Of a DNA stretch of 64,000 nucleotides, positions 13,101 through 27,170 are shown in pieces. Position 1 is the stretch's first letter, and each line of letters starts with the position of its first letter. This DNA comes from Onchocerca lupi. Lineage: Eukaryota > Nematoda > Chromadorea > Rhabditida > Onchocercidae. Below the pieces are notes generated by a model. The model ran no database searches. It was not told the origin of the DNA and was given only the letters and a program-made list of their open reading frames with translations. A program made the position numbers and the translations under genes. The DNA lies in assembly GCA_028564675.1 (NCBI GenBank), contig JAOVVO010000170.1:62001-126000 (forward strand), in the 5' to 3' direction.

Positions 13101-14039
13101 CAAAATGCATTTTTTTTTTTTTTTTTTCATTAAATAACGATATCGTTCACGAAATTCAAATCTTTGATAGAACTATTCATGCAAATAAAAATAAATTAAT
13201 TAATCTTTATTTTTGCTTCCATTTAAAAACGAATTTAAAAATAAGATATAATATAATTTATGGTGCAAAAAGAACAGTAAAAGAAATAATCAATATTTAA
13301 TTTAAATTAAAAGACTAAACGATTATATAAAATTATAATAATTCTTACAAATTATCATTTAATGGACTTAATAGCTATTAAATAATAATTTGTCATAATG
13401 TAATGGAAAAATTATAAAAAATAAAAATGAAATAAAAATTTATGGAAAATTAAAATATTTGAAATAAATACAAGAATTAGATTAAATTATCAGTAAATCA
13501 TAGGGTAGTGCTATATATTTTATTGATTATTGCTCAATAAAAATGTCCGAAAAAAAATAAGAATTTTATCAAACATCAAAATTGGATTAAAATTTATAAC
13601 ATTTTATCAAACTTTTGGATTAAAATCTATAATTTTCTTTTTTTTTCTTTTTTTTTTGTTTAACTCTAGAAATCGATTATTTTCTAAACTTTCTTTTTTT
13701 TTTCTTTTTCTTTGAAATCATTTCTATATCGTAAAAATTAACTTATCACGAAGATTTAACAAATAATCATTAACAATTAAAATGATAATAAAATAAGTAT
13801 ATGAATTTTGATATGAAGAATGAAAATAAAAAGAAATAAAGCAAACAACAAAAAAAGACGTTTCCTATTATTTGCAACAATAATCATATTTCGGATTATT
13901 TTATAAATCATAGTATTTACATTGCTTAATGCTAAAGTTCATAGGTCAATATATTTTAAAAAAAATTTTGATATTAATAAATTTGTTGTAATTTTTACAA
14001 AACAATTTTATATGTACAACAATTTTTCGAAATAATTAA
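10131..14039. other. Intergenic region between convergent genes
   Basis: This lies between the 3' end of the SH2-like gene (+) and the 3' end of the SFT2-family gene (-). It is AT-rich with many poly-A and poly-T runs. At about 11370-11520 there is a degenerate short repeat of the type TACCGTACTACTTCATTACC. Around 12960-13090 a phrase like AAAATAAGTTCGATTTAAATG recurs every 40-50 bp. No exon is supported. Confidence 0.5.
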
Positions 14040-17000
14040 TTAAATTGGTAATATAGTTGTTGATTTGGAAATACAAAATCCTTTCATTAGAGAAGCCATA
14101 AATCGTAAACCACGTTCACCACCTGGAGCATAACTAAGTACATACCTGAAATGGATTAGTTAATTAATTAAATTTTTTATTACTATTTAAATAGCTTATA
14201 TATTTTATTCAAATTCAAATTTAAATTAATAAACTGAAATTAAATATCTACTATTTAAATAAATTTCATTAATTTTTTAAAATCAAATTAAAAAAAAAAA
14301 AAAGAGATACCAAAACAATGCGATCGATTGGAATGATGCACATAATATCGTTATTAAAGTATTACGTAACTGAAAAATACATATTAATTATTGTATTTAC
14401 ATATTTCATGTATTCAAATATTTATATAAATAATTTACAAGCACAAATATATTCGTATAGATAATACTTACTTGACTTACGTAAATAAGTCATACGTGTA
14501 GATACTGATGTCATTTTTTTTCTTTTTTCTTTTAATAAATATTCAGTTGCAAACTGAATAATTAATTAGTAAAAATATATAATTCACATGTATAAATACA
14601 TTATGGATAGATGATATCTACGTGTTCACGTATGGGTACTTGCGTGTTTACACGCAAGGATACGTCACCTTTCTCTTTTCTTTTAATAAAAGTACAGAAA
14701 AACAAACTAAATAATTAAGTAGTGAAAAAAAAAAAAAAACAAACAAACAAACAAGAAACTTTCTTATAATAATAATAATAATAATTTATTTCCTCTTCTT
14801 TTCTACGTTTTTCTTCTTTTTCCTTTTTTTAAATTTTTTTTTTACTTTAATGTTAACTTTTTTGTTTTCACAAATTTTCCATTCAAAATCGTTTCAAAAA
14901 ACTTCAATCAATTTTATTTTTTCCTCGATCTTTTTCAATTATTCATCAATTTTTCTTCATTTTGATCATATTTTATAGACTTTTTTTGAACTTTTATGCG
15001 AGTTTCGCTTTTTTTTTTTTTTTTTTAAATTTTTTCATCCAACAAATTATCCACTTTTGCTTTTCATTCATAACTTTATCAATATATAATCAACTAATCT
15101 TGTCAATCTTCACTCAATTTTTTTATTTTTTTTCCTCCTTTTCACTTTATCAATTTATCTAATTATCGTCAAATTCATTCAAACTTTCTTTTTTGCACTT
15201 TTTTTTTCCCCTTTTTCATTTTATCAATCTATCTAAATGATCTCCTCAAAATTCACTCATTTTTCGCATATGATAATAATAATGATAATGACAATAATAT
15301 AATAGTGATAGTGACAAAAATGATAATCATTTGCTAATTGCTATTTCGTTTTTCAAACTACAACCAAAAAATTCAAATTAAAAATAAAATAAAATGAAGA
15401 AAAAAAGAAAAAGAAAAAAGAGAAAAGCTTTTAATAAGATATTTATTTTTTTTATCCGTTTTTTTTCTTTTTTTCCTTTTTTAGCAATAATTCCTTTTAT
15501 ACATTTTCTCATTTCACCTTTGACCTTTACATTTTTACCATTTTCTTTTCATTTTATTCTTTTCCCTCAACAATTAGTAGTTGATTTATAATTTTTCTTC
15601 TTCCTCTTTTTTTTTTTTTATGAAATCATTTGTAAAATGAATAAAATGTTAAATGCAAAATAATATGATGGATGTTGTGAAAAAAAAAAAAAAAAAAGAA
15701 AAAAAAATGGATTTTTCAGCTTTTAATTTCGACAAATTTATGACATTTAATACAATATTAACACATATCTAAATTTAACATTATCATTTATCTAAAATTT
15801 TTCTTAAACTTAAAAATATTATTACAATAATACAATTAAACATATGCCAATTTAAATGTTTTAAGTGTTATTCTAAGCAATGAAATTGATGATAATTTTG
15901 ATTTTATTCTAATTTATTTTTCCATATTTCTAATTATACTTTTGCCTATTTTTGTCATAATTTATAAAATTTATAAATATTGGCTTTTTTTTCTGCAATC
16001 TGCTTGATAAATTACAAAATATACGAAAAAAAAGTATGAAAATTTCCCACAAATTCTCGATCATTATATATGATATATGTTTTGAAACAGTGAAATAGAG
16101 CGCACGTGAAATGCGTGAAATAAATTCGTTAATATTATGTTACGTAATGCAACTTCTTCATTTGTTTCTAATTTTAATTCAATTTAAATCGGAATTATAA
16201 ATAAAAATTAAAAGCAAAAACAATATTTTGATGCAAAATTTTCATTAATTCATCTACATATTTTAATCTTTTTTTAAATTTTATTTCATTTATAATATAA
16301 ATTTTCCACTTATAAATATAAATCACTACAAATTAAGTATCGAAAATTGAAATTAATTAATCAAACTTTAATTATACAACTAGTTAATAAGCATTTCGAT
16401 GTATTTTCATTATTTCATTTGCATATTTTAATATTTTTATTAGATTTTATTTTATTTATAATATATTATGGTACAAATTTCTTACTTATAAATATAAATC
16501 ATTACAAATCAGAAATCGAAAATAAAATGGGCGTGAAATACTGATGCATGATAAAATATATAGCATATTTATCTCGACAAGTCTCCAGTTGTTGATTTAC
16601 TTTAAATTCAGTTATAGGTAAATTTGTTTTAATCTTAAATAGTTTTTAAGTTCAATTAGAGGATTTATTAATTATTCAAAGGAAATGAATAATAAAGTAA
16701 TATATGAACGAAAAAGAAAAAATCAGTGTTCTGCTTTGTTTCTTTTTCATCATTTTTTTGTTAGGGAATCTTCCAAATTTTAAATATATTTAATGGAAAA
16801 AATTTATAATTATAAGAATAATTAAAAATCAATTAATTAGTCATATATATTTTAGCTTTGGCTTGTTTACGAATTTTTTCCATTTTTTTCCAAAAAAATT
16901 TCATATAATAAGCAGATGCAAACGAATTAATCAAATAAAGTATAGGACAAAAAAATTAATACAATTTTTTGATAATTTTCATTTATCAAATTTAAAAAAT

Positions 17001-20000
17001 ACTGAAAAAATTCCTGCTTCAATTTTATTTGAGGATTTTTTCCCAAAAATTTTGAATATTTAATTTATACTGAATATTTAATAATATCTATTACATTTAA
17101 TTTATATCAAATAAAACATTAAATATTTAATTGAAATTTGAACATTTAATTTATACTAGGTTTTGAATATTTGATTTATATTGATTAGTTAAATTTGATT
17201 GAAGTAAGTTTATTGCAATTACACAATTCTATGCTTATTTAATTGATTTATATATGCATATATATATATATATATAAAATTCATAATTAATATATGAATA
17301 AAAAGAAAAAAATACCAATTAATGTTCTAGTTTGTTTCGTTCTCATCAATTTTCAATCCATTTTTTTTTTCAATATAATTTTCCAAATTTTAAATATATT
17401 TATGAGAAATACTTATAATTATAATATAAGAATAATTATAATTACAAATGTTTCTAACAAATATTCACTACGAATGATGTGAGAAATCAAATCAGCATTA
17501 ATTGAAAATGACTCATGTCAATCACTTATAATTATATCTAAGCATATAAATGAGAAAAATAATGAAATTACATAATCGAAAGATTGATAATATATTCATA
17601 GAATGAGCAGAATATATGCATAATTTATCTACTAGTTAACTAAAAAATTTAGCGATTAATATATATTATTAATTAGTTAAAGATAAATTACAATTATTAT
17701 CATGATTTATAAATTCGTTAAAAATAAAATACAGCATTTTATTATAATTTATTAATTCGTTAAGAATAAAGTACAATCATTATTATGATTTATTAATTTG
17801 TGAAAAATAAAATATAGTATGTTATTTTAATTTATTAATAAGCTAAGAATGGAATTAATTATTATTATTTAAGTATGATATATTACTAGACGAAAAAAAA
17901 AAACAAGCATATTTTTCACAAATAATAATATTTATTAATGCTCGAAGAGGAGAAAAAGAATCGAAAAGGGAATTATTATTAATTTAATTACTATCGTGTA
18001 ATCTTTTAAAATATATTCTTTAAATTATATTCATATCATAATCATTACATATATATATATATATAGAATACAGAATAGAAATAAATTTTTATATAAGTGG
18101 AAATCCAATTCTATAAAATCAATATTTGATGAAGTTTTATATGAAAATATAGAATAGAATAATTTATAATGGATATTAAATTTGCTTTTTATACAAGCTC
18201 CCCAAAAAATATCGAAAAAATTATTTATCTAATTATTATGATGAAGGAATATTTTCAAATTTTCGATAATAAAAATAGATTTTAAAAATTTCTAGCAAAC
18301 ATTTTTAATGTTTAAGTTTATAATGAAACAATTATTGATTAGTCTAGAATTGATTGTCTTTAAAATCATGATTATATAGTTACAAAATGACCTAAGCATA
18401 GATAATTTAGTACAGATGTAATCAAAATAATATTGCCATCAAAAGTTAATTTTACGAATGAAGCTTTTTTTATTATTACATTACAATATCCGATTTTTGC
18501 CTCGTTTTTATTTTTCTTTTTCAGAAAAACTGTAACTTTTCATTTAAAAATTAAAACTAAAATTTAATAGAAATTTCATGAACTGTTTTATGCATTAGTC
18601 GTTGTTTGACAAATAAAAACTTCAGAAGAATCAACAAATTAGAAATCCATAATTTCAATTTGACAATTCATTTCAAAACTGATGATTAAAAAAATAGGAT
18701 GCTTGCAAAAATTTGAATTCAAATAGAACTGAAATTCAAAGTTATCCTCATAAATTATACTTATTGTCGATTTTAAAGAAAAAAAAGCCTTATATTCTAT
18801 ATTCATTCATAATTACTCCATTGCTGGACTATACATAAATCACTGTATTGTTATAAAATGAATAAATTTAAGTATTTATATTAAAAATTTGCTTTGTAAA
18901 GTTACTTTTCTTCCTTGTTATTCACATTCTATAGTCATATTAAAGTTATTACATTGATCCGAGTTTTACGTCATTTTCGTCAATATATAACGTGAATAAC
19001 GCTATATATATGACGTAAATTTTTTAATGTAATACAACAGGTAAAACTGCTATCACAATGGATAGTAGACGTAGATCATTAATATTCAATCGTTGGAAAC
19101 AGCAAAAAAATGATGAAGAATTTGACAGAATAACAGAGGAAGAATTGATCGAATACAAAGAAGCATTTCATCTTTTTGATAAAGTAAATATTGTTTTCTT
19201 TTTTCTTTTTTTCATAAACTTTTCAAAATAATACACGTTAAGTCGTAAATTTACACGTAATTTACAGTGATATCCAAGCAAATAAATGGATATTATTATT
19301 ATTTTGTGAGACTAATCTTTTTGAAATAATGACACCATAATGGTAGTAATTGTATTTTTTAAAAAATTTAATTAAAATATGAAAATTAAAAATTAAAAGA
19401 TATTTTATATGATTTTAAGGATGGGAATGGATCAATATCATCGAAAGAACTTGGCGTAGCAATGCGATCACTTGGACAAAATCCAACAGAACAAGAATTA
19501 TTAGATATGATCAATGAAGTGGATATTGATGGTAGTGATACCATTGATTTTTCGGAATTTTGTCAATTGATGAAACGAATGAGCAAGGTTAATTATCGAT
19601 TGATCAGAGTTGATCAATGGATTATCTTTTTTTTTATGCTAATAATAAATATCAATGCTATCTATGGAATAAGGAATATACAAAATTATGAAAAACGTGA
19701 AAAGTTTTGGCTTTATTTTTACATTTTTTCATGATTTTATATTCTTTTGGCTCATTTCAATTCATAAAATAAATTGAAATTTTCGGGAATTTTTGTTTGC
19801 ATTTTTATTTAATTGAATTAATAAAATTCAATTAAATTTCAATTTCATTCCATTTCTTATTCTTTCGTTTTTTCACTTTTTTCGTTCCATTTCTTGCTTT
19901 TTTTATTTATTAAAAAATTCGAAATAAAAAAAAAAGAAACCAGAATTGATCATTTTTTTCTTTTTTGGAAAGAAATCATGTCAATTTTAACAATTCTTCA

Positions 20001-22849
20001 CCGTAATTCAAATAATTAATTTTAAGCCTAAATAATAAAATGATGAAAAAATTGCTTAAAATATAAGACATTGAAAAAAATTATTAACCAATGAGAATTC
20101 CAACTTTTGCCAATTTTTCTTAGATATTATTTGAAAAAAGTGATTTAAAAAACTGCTCAAAATAAGATTTGACAAAAATTAGTATTTTGTAAGAATAATT
20201 CAACTTTTTCAAAATTTTGTCAGATATTATTTTAAAAAGGAAAAGTTTGTATGTAAAAGCTTTTTTTCTCTTTTCTTTTTTATTATTTCAGAAAAAAAGT
20301 TCTTTAATAGAATTTTTTCATTGAAATTTTGTATATTTATTCGTTTTTTTTTTCTTTTTTAAGGAAAATGATAGCGAAATGATACGTGAAGCATTTCGAG
20401 TATTCGATCGAGATGGTAATGGATATATCACAGCTCAAGAATTTCGATATTTTATGACTCATATGGGTGAACAATTTAGTGATAAAGAAGTTGATGAAAT
20501 TATTGCTGAAGTTGATATTGATGGTGATGGACAGGTAGAGATTTGTTTTCAAGTACTGATAAGATGAAAGACATCACAATATATTGATAAACTGATAGTA
20601 ATTTGCTGATTTCATTACACCAAAATGCTAAGCAATAATCTCATTTCCAGTTTTTATAATATACTAGTATTTCATTATATCAAAATGCTAAATTAAAAAG
20701 CATTAAACTCAAAATTTTATTTTCAATTTTTATATTAACATTTTCTTGCAAAAAAATGCTACAACTAATAAATTTTAATCGAATAATTGCACTTCCAATT
20801 TTTACAATATTGATATTTTAATATACCTTATTGCTTTTCAAGGTAATATAAAAAAGTGTTTTCCAGATCAATTATGAAGAATTCGTGAAAATGATGACAA
20901 CATAGCTTCTTATCAATTTGGTTTAAGCTTTTATCACTGTTGTTTGATTACGAATGGAAGAAATAATTACTCACTTTAGTGATAATGATAGAAAAAAGAA
21001 ATAGTAATGAAAATGTCGTTTTGTGGAAAAAAAAACAGTTTAATCAATAGTAAAATGTCTTTATTACACATCATTATTTTGATATTATTTATACCTATCG
21101 AAAACAGTGCTTAATTTCTACTTCTAATGATTTAAATTTATGCTTATTTCAATCTTTAAATGATAATTTGCCAAAAAGATATATTCATGTAAAAAAAAAA
21201 AAAAAAAAGAAATGAAATCAATTAATGATTTATAACAAAAACAATCAATGATCGGGAATGATTTATCACCTATCAATTTCTAAGATACTACTCACTGAAA
21301 AAAAAAAAAAAAAGATTTAGATCTTTTCATTCGCGGATAAACTAATGATAAATTAAACAGTTTCTGAAATGGCTTAATTTCATGAAAAAAAAAAAAAAGA
21401 AAAATCGTTAAAATTATATCGATAATTTTATATAATTCCTTCTTTTATTAATTCGAAAAAATCTAATTCAGCTATAAAAATAAATGGAACAAGCTGAATA
21501 AAATTCTAAGTTTATAAATTACTTAATGACTTTTTAACTTTCTCTATTTTATAGTTTGCAATAATTTATTTGAAATCATGAAAAAGATTAAAGCTTTTAT
21601 AACGGCGGAAATGAAAAGGAAAAGGAAATAAGAGAGGAGAAAAAATTAAAAAAGAAAAGAATAATTTTGCAATTAAAAATTTCAGTTGCAAAATTTAAAT
21701 GTTTAAAATTTTCTCTTTCAGTCTTCCATTTTCATTTATTCTCGCGTAAAAACTTTATAAACTTTGTGAGATATAATAATCTAATTTCTTCTTCGATATA
21801 TGCCATAGATGAATTGTTAATTACTTGACATTCTGATTAGATTTATTCTCTGATTTTATAGAAATAATTTCAAAATGATAATAAATACCAATTTGGCTGA
21901 AATAAACAGAATCGCTCAAATGTAAAAATCCTTATTCTTAAGAAAGAAATTCTTAAAAAAAAAAATTCTTAAAAATTCTTATTCGATGACATGAAACATT
22001 TGTCTCATTTGCATCTTGTCATCTTAATGGTATCATCAGAATTATGGTTTTACAATTCAAATAATTAAAAAGAAAAAATTTAAACTTTAGATATACAATA
22101 TAAATATAAATTAATTTATGTAATTCTGCATTTTTTAAAGTATGTTTCGAAAAAGAATAATTTTAAGAGATTTCTGAAATTTTTAATTTTTTTAAAAATC
22201 CTTTTGATGTCATATTTTCTTGATGTTATAAAAATCACTAAAATTATCTGATCTTTCTTTCCATTTTTCTTGCGATATAATTCAAATTGATACTTTAAAT
22301 AAATTGAGGTTTTAAACTGTATTTTCAAAGATGAATTTAATTAGTTATCTGGGATAAGCTAAAAATATTTTTTAGCAAAATGCAATAAGAAATAAGAATT
22401 GAAAAGGTAACAAGTAATGTCGTAATTAGAATCTGATCATTTTCAAAAATCACTTAATTTAAAAGCAAAACATCTGTTCTCATTATTATATTCTAATTAA
22501 AAGCTGATAAAAAATAAACCTATCTCCAATTCAATACAAGGAAAAAATGTGGAGATTGAAGATCCCAGATTTCTTAAATCAATATCATGGGCTTTTAATA
22601 TCAATATTTTCTTAATATGTTAATTAATTTCTAGATCAATAATAAAAATTAATTTAAAAAAGCGTCAAAAACATTAAAAAGTAACAAGCCATATTATTTA
22701 TTAATGTATTAGACTTTTAATTTTTATCATTATTCTTTTGATACTAACATGACATTAAGATGACTGCTTACAGATTTTAGAAATTATCACTAACAAGACA
22801 GATTTAATAAATGATAAATAAATATACATATATATACATACACAAATAT

Positions 22850-22897
<48 letters not shown>

Positions 22898-24679
22898 ACA
22901 CAAATATAAATAGGATGAATTTTACTTTAAAAAAAGTTCAGGATACTAAATACTGTAAAATGTAAAATAAGATACTGTAACATAAAATAAATACTGTAAA
23001 ATGAAAAACCTTAGATTTAGAAAAGTTAATACCTCCATCATATTTAATTTATCAAATGAATAAGATATAATAATTTATGAAAAATATAAACATACCCATA
23101 AACTGAAATATAATGTCGTCACAACAGTTATGAAATATGCTATCGTAATATGCCTTCTCTGTTCCGAGAACATATGTCTCAAATAATTCATCGGTCCCCA
23201 TAAAAAAGCAAAACTGAAAAAATATTCAAAATTTATATTAACATTTGATTTATTTTTCCAAAAAAAAAAAAAAAAAAGCAAATAGAATTAATCTTTCATT
23301 ATCTGTTTGAACATCAATAATTTTTCTCTCTTTTCATCTTATAAAAAAAAGTTTTTGCAATTGCGGAAGACATCTTAAATTCTTATCCTGTCAATAGATA
23401 TATTAGTTTCCTATTAGTATATTCCTCTTAACAGATATATTAGTACAAGAATAATTATCAGTAATTAGTTAGATCAAGAAAATAATTTCAGTCTTCACTA
23501 AACTTTCTAATACTGTATATTACTTCGCTTAATCTCAAAACATTTTACTATAAGATTTGATTACACTATTCTAAGAAAAAAAGTATGGAGAAAAGTAAAA
23601 GTCATGAACTAAATAAATTAACAAACCTTAAAATTAACATGACCGAACCAAGTGTATTCACAGCTGCAAATTTTCGAGCTTGTATAACTACAGTAGGTAA
23701 CAACACAACAGCCTAAAAAATGCTTTTAATAATTAAAAAAGAAAAAAAAGAACACATGCTTGCTAATTTTCCATTTCCTATGAATTAATGAAATATTATA
23801 GAGTATATCAAAAATGGAAATTCAAATTAGTTTTGCATGAATTATACATTCTCTTATATCACCTTAATTCAAACAATATCACTATGAATTTCTGATGATT
23901 CTTGATCATTTTTTCTTTAGAAATTTACCAGAAACTGGTAAATCATCTTTTTTTTTTTTTTCAAAAACTTACAATTCCGAAACAAATAAAAGCTGCTCCT
24001 ATTGACATGAAAAATGCGACAATCCTTTGCATCTTTGACATCCTGCAACAAAAATATTTAAAATAATTTTCCGATGTTATTATTTTATTTAAAATAATTT
24101 CCCAATATTATCATTTATATAATTTGGATATTAACTGATGATCAGCTCAGGAGACAGAACGTTTTTACGAATGATAATATAAATGGGCTTCTCAATATTA
24201 ATGAGAAATCACTAGAGATACAAATGATATAACGTACTTGAATCTTAAAGATCCGATATTTTTGCTCATTAAATTTCTAAAATTTGATAATTTGTGAAAA
24301 AGAACAAAACCCTTCAATAATACCTGCAACTCTAAAATGAGATTTTAAATTAAAGATAAATATTCGAGAAGATTTAAAACTATTAAAATTCCAAAAGCAT
24401 ATATTTGAATTTATTTAAAAGAAAAAGAAACCCAAAAACGGATTCATCGCTGGTAATCGAACTAAACCATCCACTATTTTTACGATTTCGTGATTGTGGC
24501 AATTGTCCATTTGTTTGTCCAGCAGATTCGGTCAATATTTCTCGATCAAAATCATCTGATGAACGTGTCAACGAGAAACCATTCAAACTTGATGTAAGTT
24601 TATATCGTATAGCATTAATTGATGAAAATGATGAATTCTTAGCTTTTTGCTGATTCACAAATTCTTGAAGATCTGACAT
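14040..24679 (-). CDS. SFT2-family vesicle-traffic membrane protein
   Basis: Six minus-strand exons join in frame: 24432-24679 (ATG at 24679), 23973-24042, 23627-23712, 23096-23213, 14311-14369, 14040-14145 (stop TAA). The product has 228 residues. About 85 N-terminal residues are soluble and polar. They are followed by four hydrophobic segments, starting at IVAFFMSIGAAFICFGI, AAVNTLGSVMLIL, ITIAYFITVVTTLYFSLW and LITILCASFQSIALFWYVLS. Family landmarks are LWGPMNYLRHMF before the third segment and ALFWYVLSYAP at the end, matching the SFT2 pattern GP..QL.RMF and ALTWYSLS(Y/F)(I/V)P. SFT2 proteins are Golgi four-pass proteins implicated in endosome-to-Golgi vesicle fusion. The N-terminal extension and total length fit the SFT2D3 type better than the shorter SFT2D1/2. 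Intron 4 is 8.7 kb and holds the calmodulin-like gene on the opposite strand. Confidence 0.88.
14370..19057. other. SFT2 intron, part downstream of the nested gene
   Basis: This is AT-rich intronic sequence. It holds a pyrimidine-rich, C/T-biased stretch at about 14790-15610, an AT microsatellite near 17260-17276, and another near 18048-18065. Repeated phrases around 16330-17480 (TTTAAATATATTTATG, ATTTAATTTATAC) suggest local duplication. I see no exon with proper splice sites. Confidence 0.45.
19058..20905 (+). CDS. Calmodulin-like four-EF-hand protein (nested gene)
   Basis: Four exons join in phase 0: 19058-19183, 19420-19587, 20364-20534, 20867-20905 (TAG). They give 167 residues. The ATG at 19058 follows a plausible trans-splice acceptor (ACAACAG, about 19034-19040). 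A basic N-terminal extension (MDSRRRSLIFNRWKQQKND) precedes a calmodulin-like body. The four loops are DKDGNGSISSKE (residues 41-52), DIDGSDTIDFSE, DRDGNGYITAQE and DIDGDGQINYEE. Loops 1, 3 and 4 have the usual acidic ligands, Gly at position 6 and Glu at 12; loop 2 has Asp at position 6. Such proteins sense Ca2+ and regulate target proteins. The length exceeds calmodulin (about 149) because of the extension, as in nematode calmodulin-like (cal) genes. It lies entirely within an intron of the SFT2-family gene, antisense. Confidence 0.92.
20906..23095. other. SFT2 intron, part upstream of the nested gene
   Basis: This intronic stretch holds the 3' untranslated region of the nested EF-hand gene at its start and several poly-A runs (near 21190, 21300 and 21390). 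The remainder is AT-rich without a supported exon. Confidence 0.5.
22852..22891. repeat. (CA)20 microsatellite
   Basis: An uninterrupted AC/CA dinucleotide run of about 40 bases is followed by TACACACACA. It lies in the long SFT2 intron and could serve as a polymorphic marker. Confidence 0.9.
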
Positions 24680-27170
24680 TATACTGCAAAAAAAAAGAAA
24701 CTTTTTTCAACTTATTCATTCAATAAAATATAGCATAGAATGAAATTTACCCATTCTTATAGTACTTTAAAAAAATTGAATTAGTTTTGTGGGAAATTGA
24801 AAATGATGGAAAGTTTATTTGATTACATCAACTATATTTGATCAAATTAGTTTGATAAAATGATTAATAACCGAAAGTAACAATGTTTTATGCAACTAAT
24901 CAATAACAAGATGATAACACTTTTTTTTTTCTTTTGATAATTAATGGTTTTGAAGGGAATTGATATGAACATGATTTAGTTTTATTACTGATTAATTAAA
25001 AGAAAAAGAGGTTTCACCATTAGTTAATATAAAAAAATAAAAAAATAGAATTTGAAAGCTTTCAAATAAACCTAAAAGAGTTGATGACTGTAAAATTCAA
25101 CTTTTTTAAATGAAACCATCAAATTATCAAATTTAAAATTCTATCATTTTTTTTTTTTTTTATTCACAAATAAATCATTCATCTCAATGTTTTTTATACT
25201 TTCCCCTTTTTCAATATCATTTATAAGTAAATTTCCAAAAAAAAAAAGAAATAGAAATATGGATCAATTTGTTATCTAAAAATAGAAAAAGCCAAATATA
25301 GACAATGAACATACACGTACAAATTTTGAAGCATATTTATTAAGATAAGAAAAAAAAAAACTTGAAATTAAAATGTAAAATTAGAAAAAATAAAAAGGAA
25401 AAGGAAGAATTTAAAAAATGGAAATGACATCGAAATAAAACTAGAATAAACTTGAATTTCTTTTTTCCTGGCAAAATTACATTTCCAAGTAACAAGAGAA
25501 AAAAGAACCTTAGCATCGGTTCCTTTTTTTTTTATTATGGAAAAGAGGAGAAACAATTACAGCTAATATAATTAAGAAAAATATTTTCTGAAGTTTTTTT
25601 TTTCTCGAAACATCACTATTTTTTTTCTTATACATCAATAAAGTTCCTTTTTTTTTCTTTAGATTTTTTTCAAAAAAACTTCAAAACGTTGTTTGTTATC
25701 TTTTTTCCTAGAAGCTTTACAATCAAACAAAAAAAATAAGAAATGATAAAATAATGCTATAAGATTGAAACTTCTAATTAATTAATGTACTTAGGTAATA
25801 AGGAAAATCAATCTTATTTCATTGCATCATTTCAATCACATATCATTCAATGAATCTCTCTAAATCTTTGATAAAATTAATTTGAAAAAAGGATCAATGA
25901 AAGGAAAAAAAGAAAAAACATAGATGATAGTTTAGTGAAATATAGATAAATATATTTTTTTTTTGGAAGAAAAAAGAAATGGATAACTACATTCAAATCA
26001 GTTCAAATTCTCAATTATTATTTCAAATAAGCTATAAAAAAATATATATTTGAAAATAATCACAATATTTCACTTTTCTTTATTTAAAAAAAACCAGTTT
26101 CATGTTAAATAAAGTGTCATTATTTTTTTTTCGAACTTATAATGATATATATTAAAAATCAAATATCAATTACTGCATATTACTACTACTCATCGATCTA
26201 AATAGATCTACAGAAGTTCCCAATCTTAATCTACTCTGTTCAAAGAATAATGAATTGGATATATGATAATACTTGAATAACAATTTATCCAAGTTTTATG
26301 ATTTAAATAATTGTATAATTAATCTTTCATATTCCTTTCATTTTTTTTCAAAAAAAAAAAAATTCCATTTCAATCAAAGAATAAATAATGATTAGAAAAT
26401 ATTCAAATTAGGTGAATATATTTTAGCTCGACCAATTTTGATGATATCATCAGAAGCACCATAATAACGGAAACAATGTTAATTTTATGTGAATTATAAA
26501 ATTCGAATCTTATCATATCTAAGCTGCTTATGATACTATCATCAGACAAATGGCTCAGTAGTCTGAATAATTCCATTTTAATTCAATCAATGGTAATATC
26601 GCTAATCGCAGAAAATTTATATTTAATTACAATATAACATAATACTGTATTAGTAACAAGAAAGTTTTTTGTTTGAATCATTGAAAGACTCGAGTATCTG
26701 ATAGCAGCTTATTTCTTAGTGATTTTATTCTTCGAAACTTGAAACTTCTTACTGATACCATGTACTCAGATTCGCCAGTACTGTAATTAAAATTAATATT
26801 TTGCTCAAGAAAACTTAACTCAAAAAAAAGTACCAGCTTCCCATATTCGTCTTTTATTCAAATTAAAAAGCTTTGCTATATGTAAGATTATCCCGGCTGT
26901 TCACTGAATTCATTTTTGTATTGTATGGTATCAGTAGAAAGTGAAAATTGAGAACACATATGTATAGAAAAGAAAAATTCATCAATAGCATAATTCCACT
27001 TTATAACTGATTTATAATGATAGTATTCTTTAAACAATTTGAGGCGTAAAAAATATATAAATGAAAAATTGCAAGTTAAAAACAAAATAAAAAAAAAAAA
27101 AGGATATAATCTATTATTAAACAAGGCTTCAAAATACAATGCATTTAGAGATATCACATTGCTTTTCTTA
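24680..27170. other. Intergenic, upstream of the SFT2 gene
   Basis: This lies between the SFT2 start codon and the 3' end of the BED/FLYWCH gene, both on the minus strand. It is AT-rich and interrupted by poly-A and poly-T runs. The part next to 24680 should contain the SFT2 promoter, but I see no specific element. The 26400-26800 portion is slightly richer in G+C; no exon could be framed in it. Confidence 0.45.

Noticed and set aside
13530..15591. Several Phe/Leu-rich open frames
   Set aside because: They are translations of poly-T and C/T-rich low-complexity DNA in the long SFT2 intron.
24405..24653. 82-codon plus-strand open frame
   Set aside because: It is the antisense shadow of the first SFT2-family exon, which has splice and family support.
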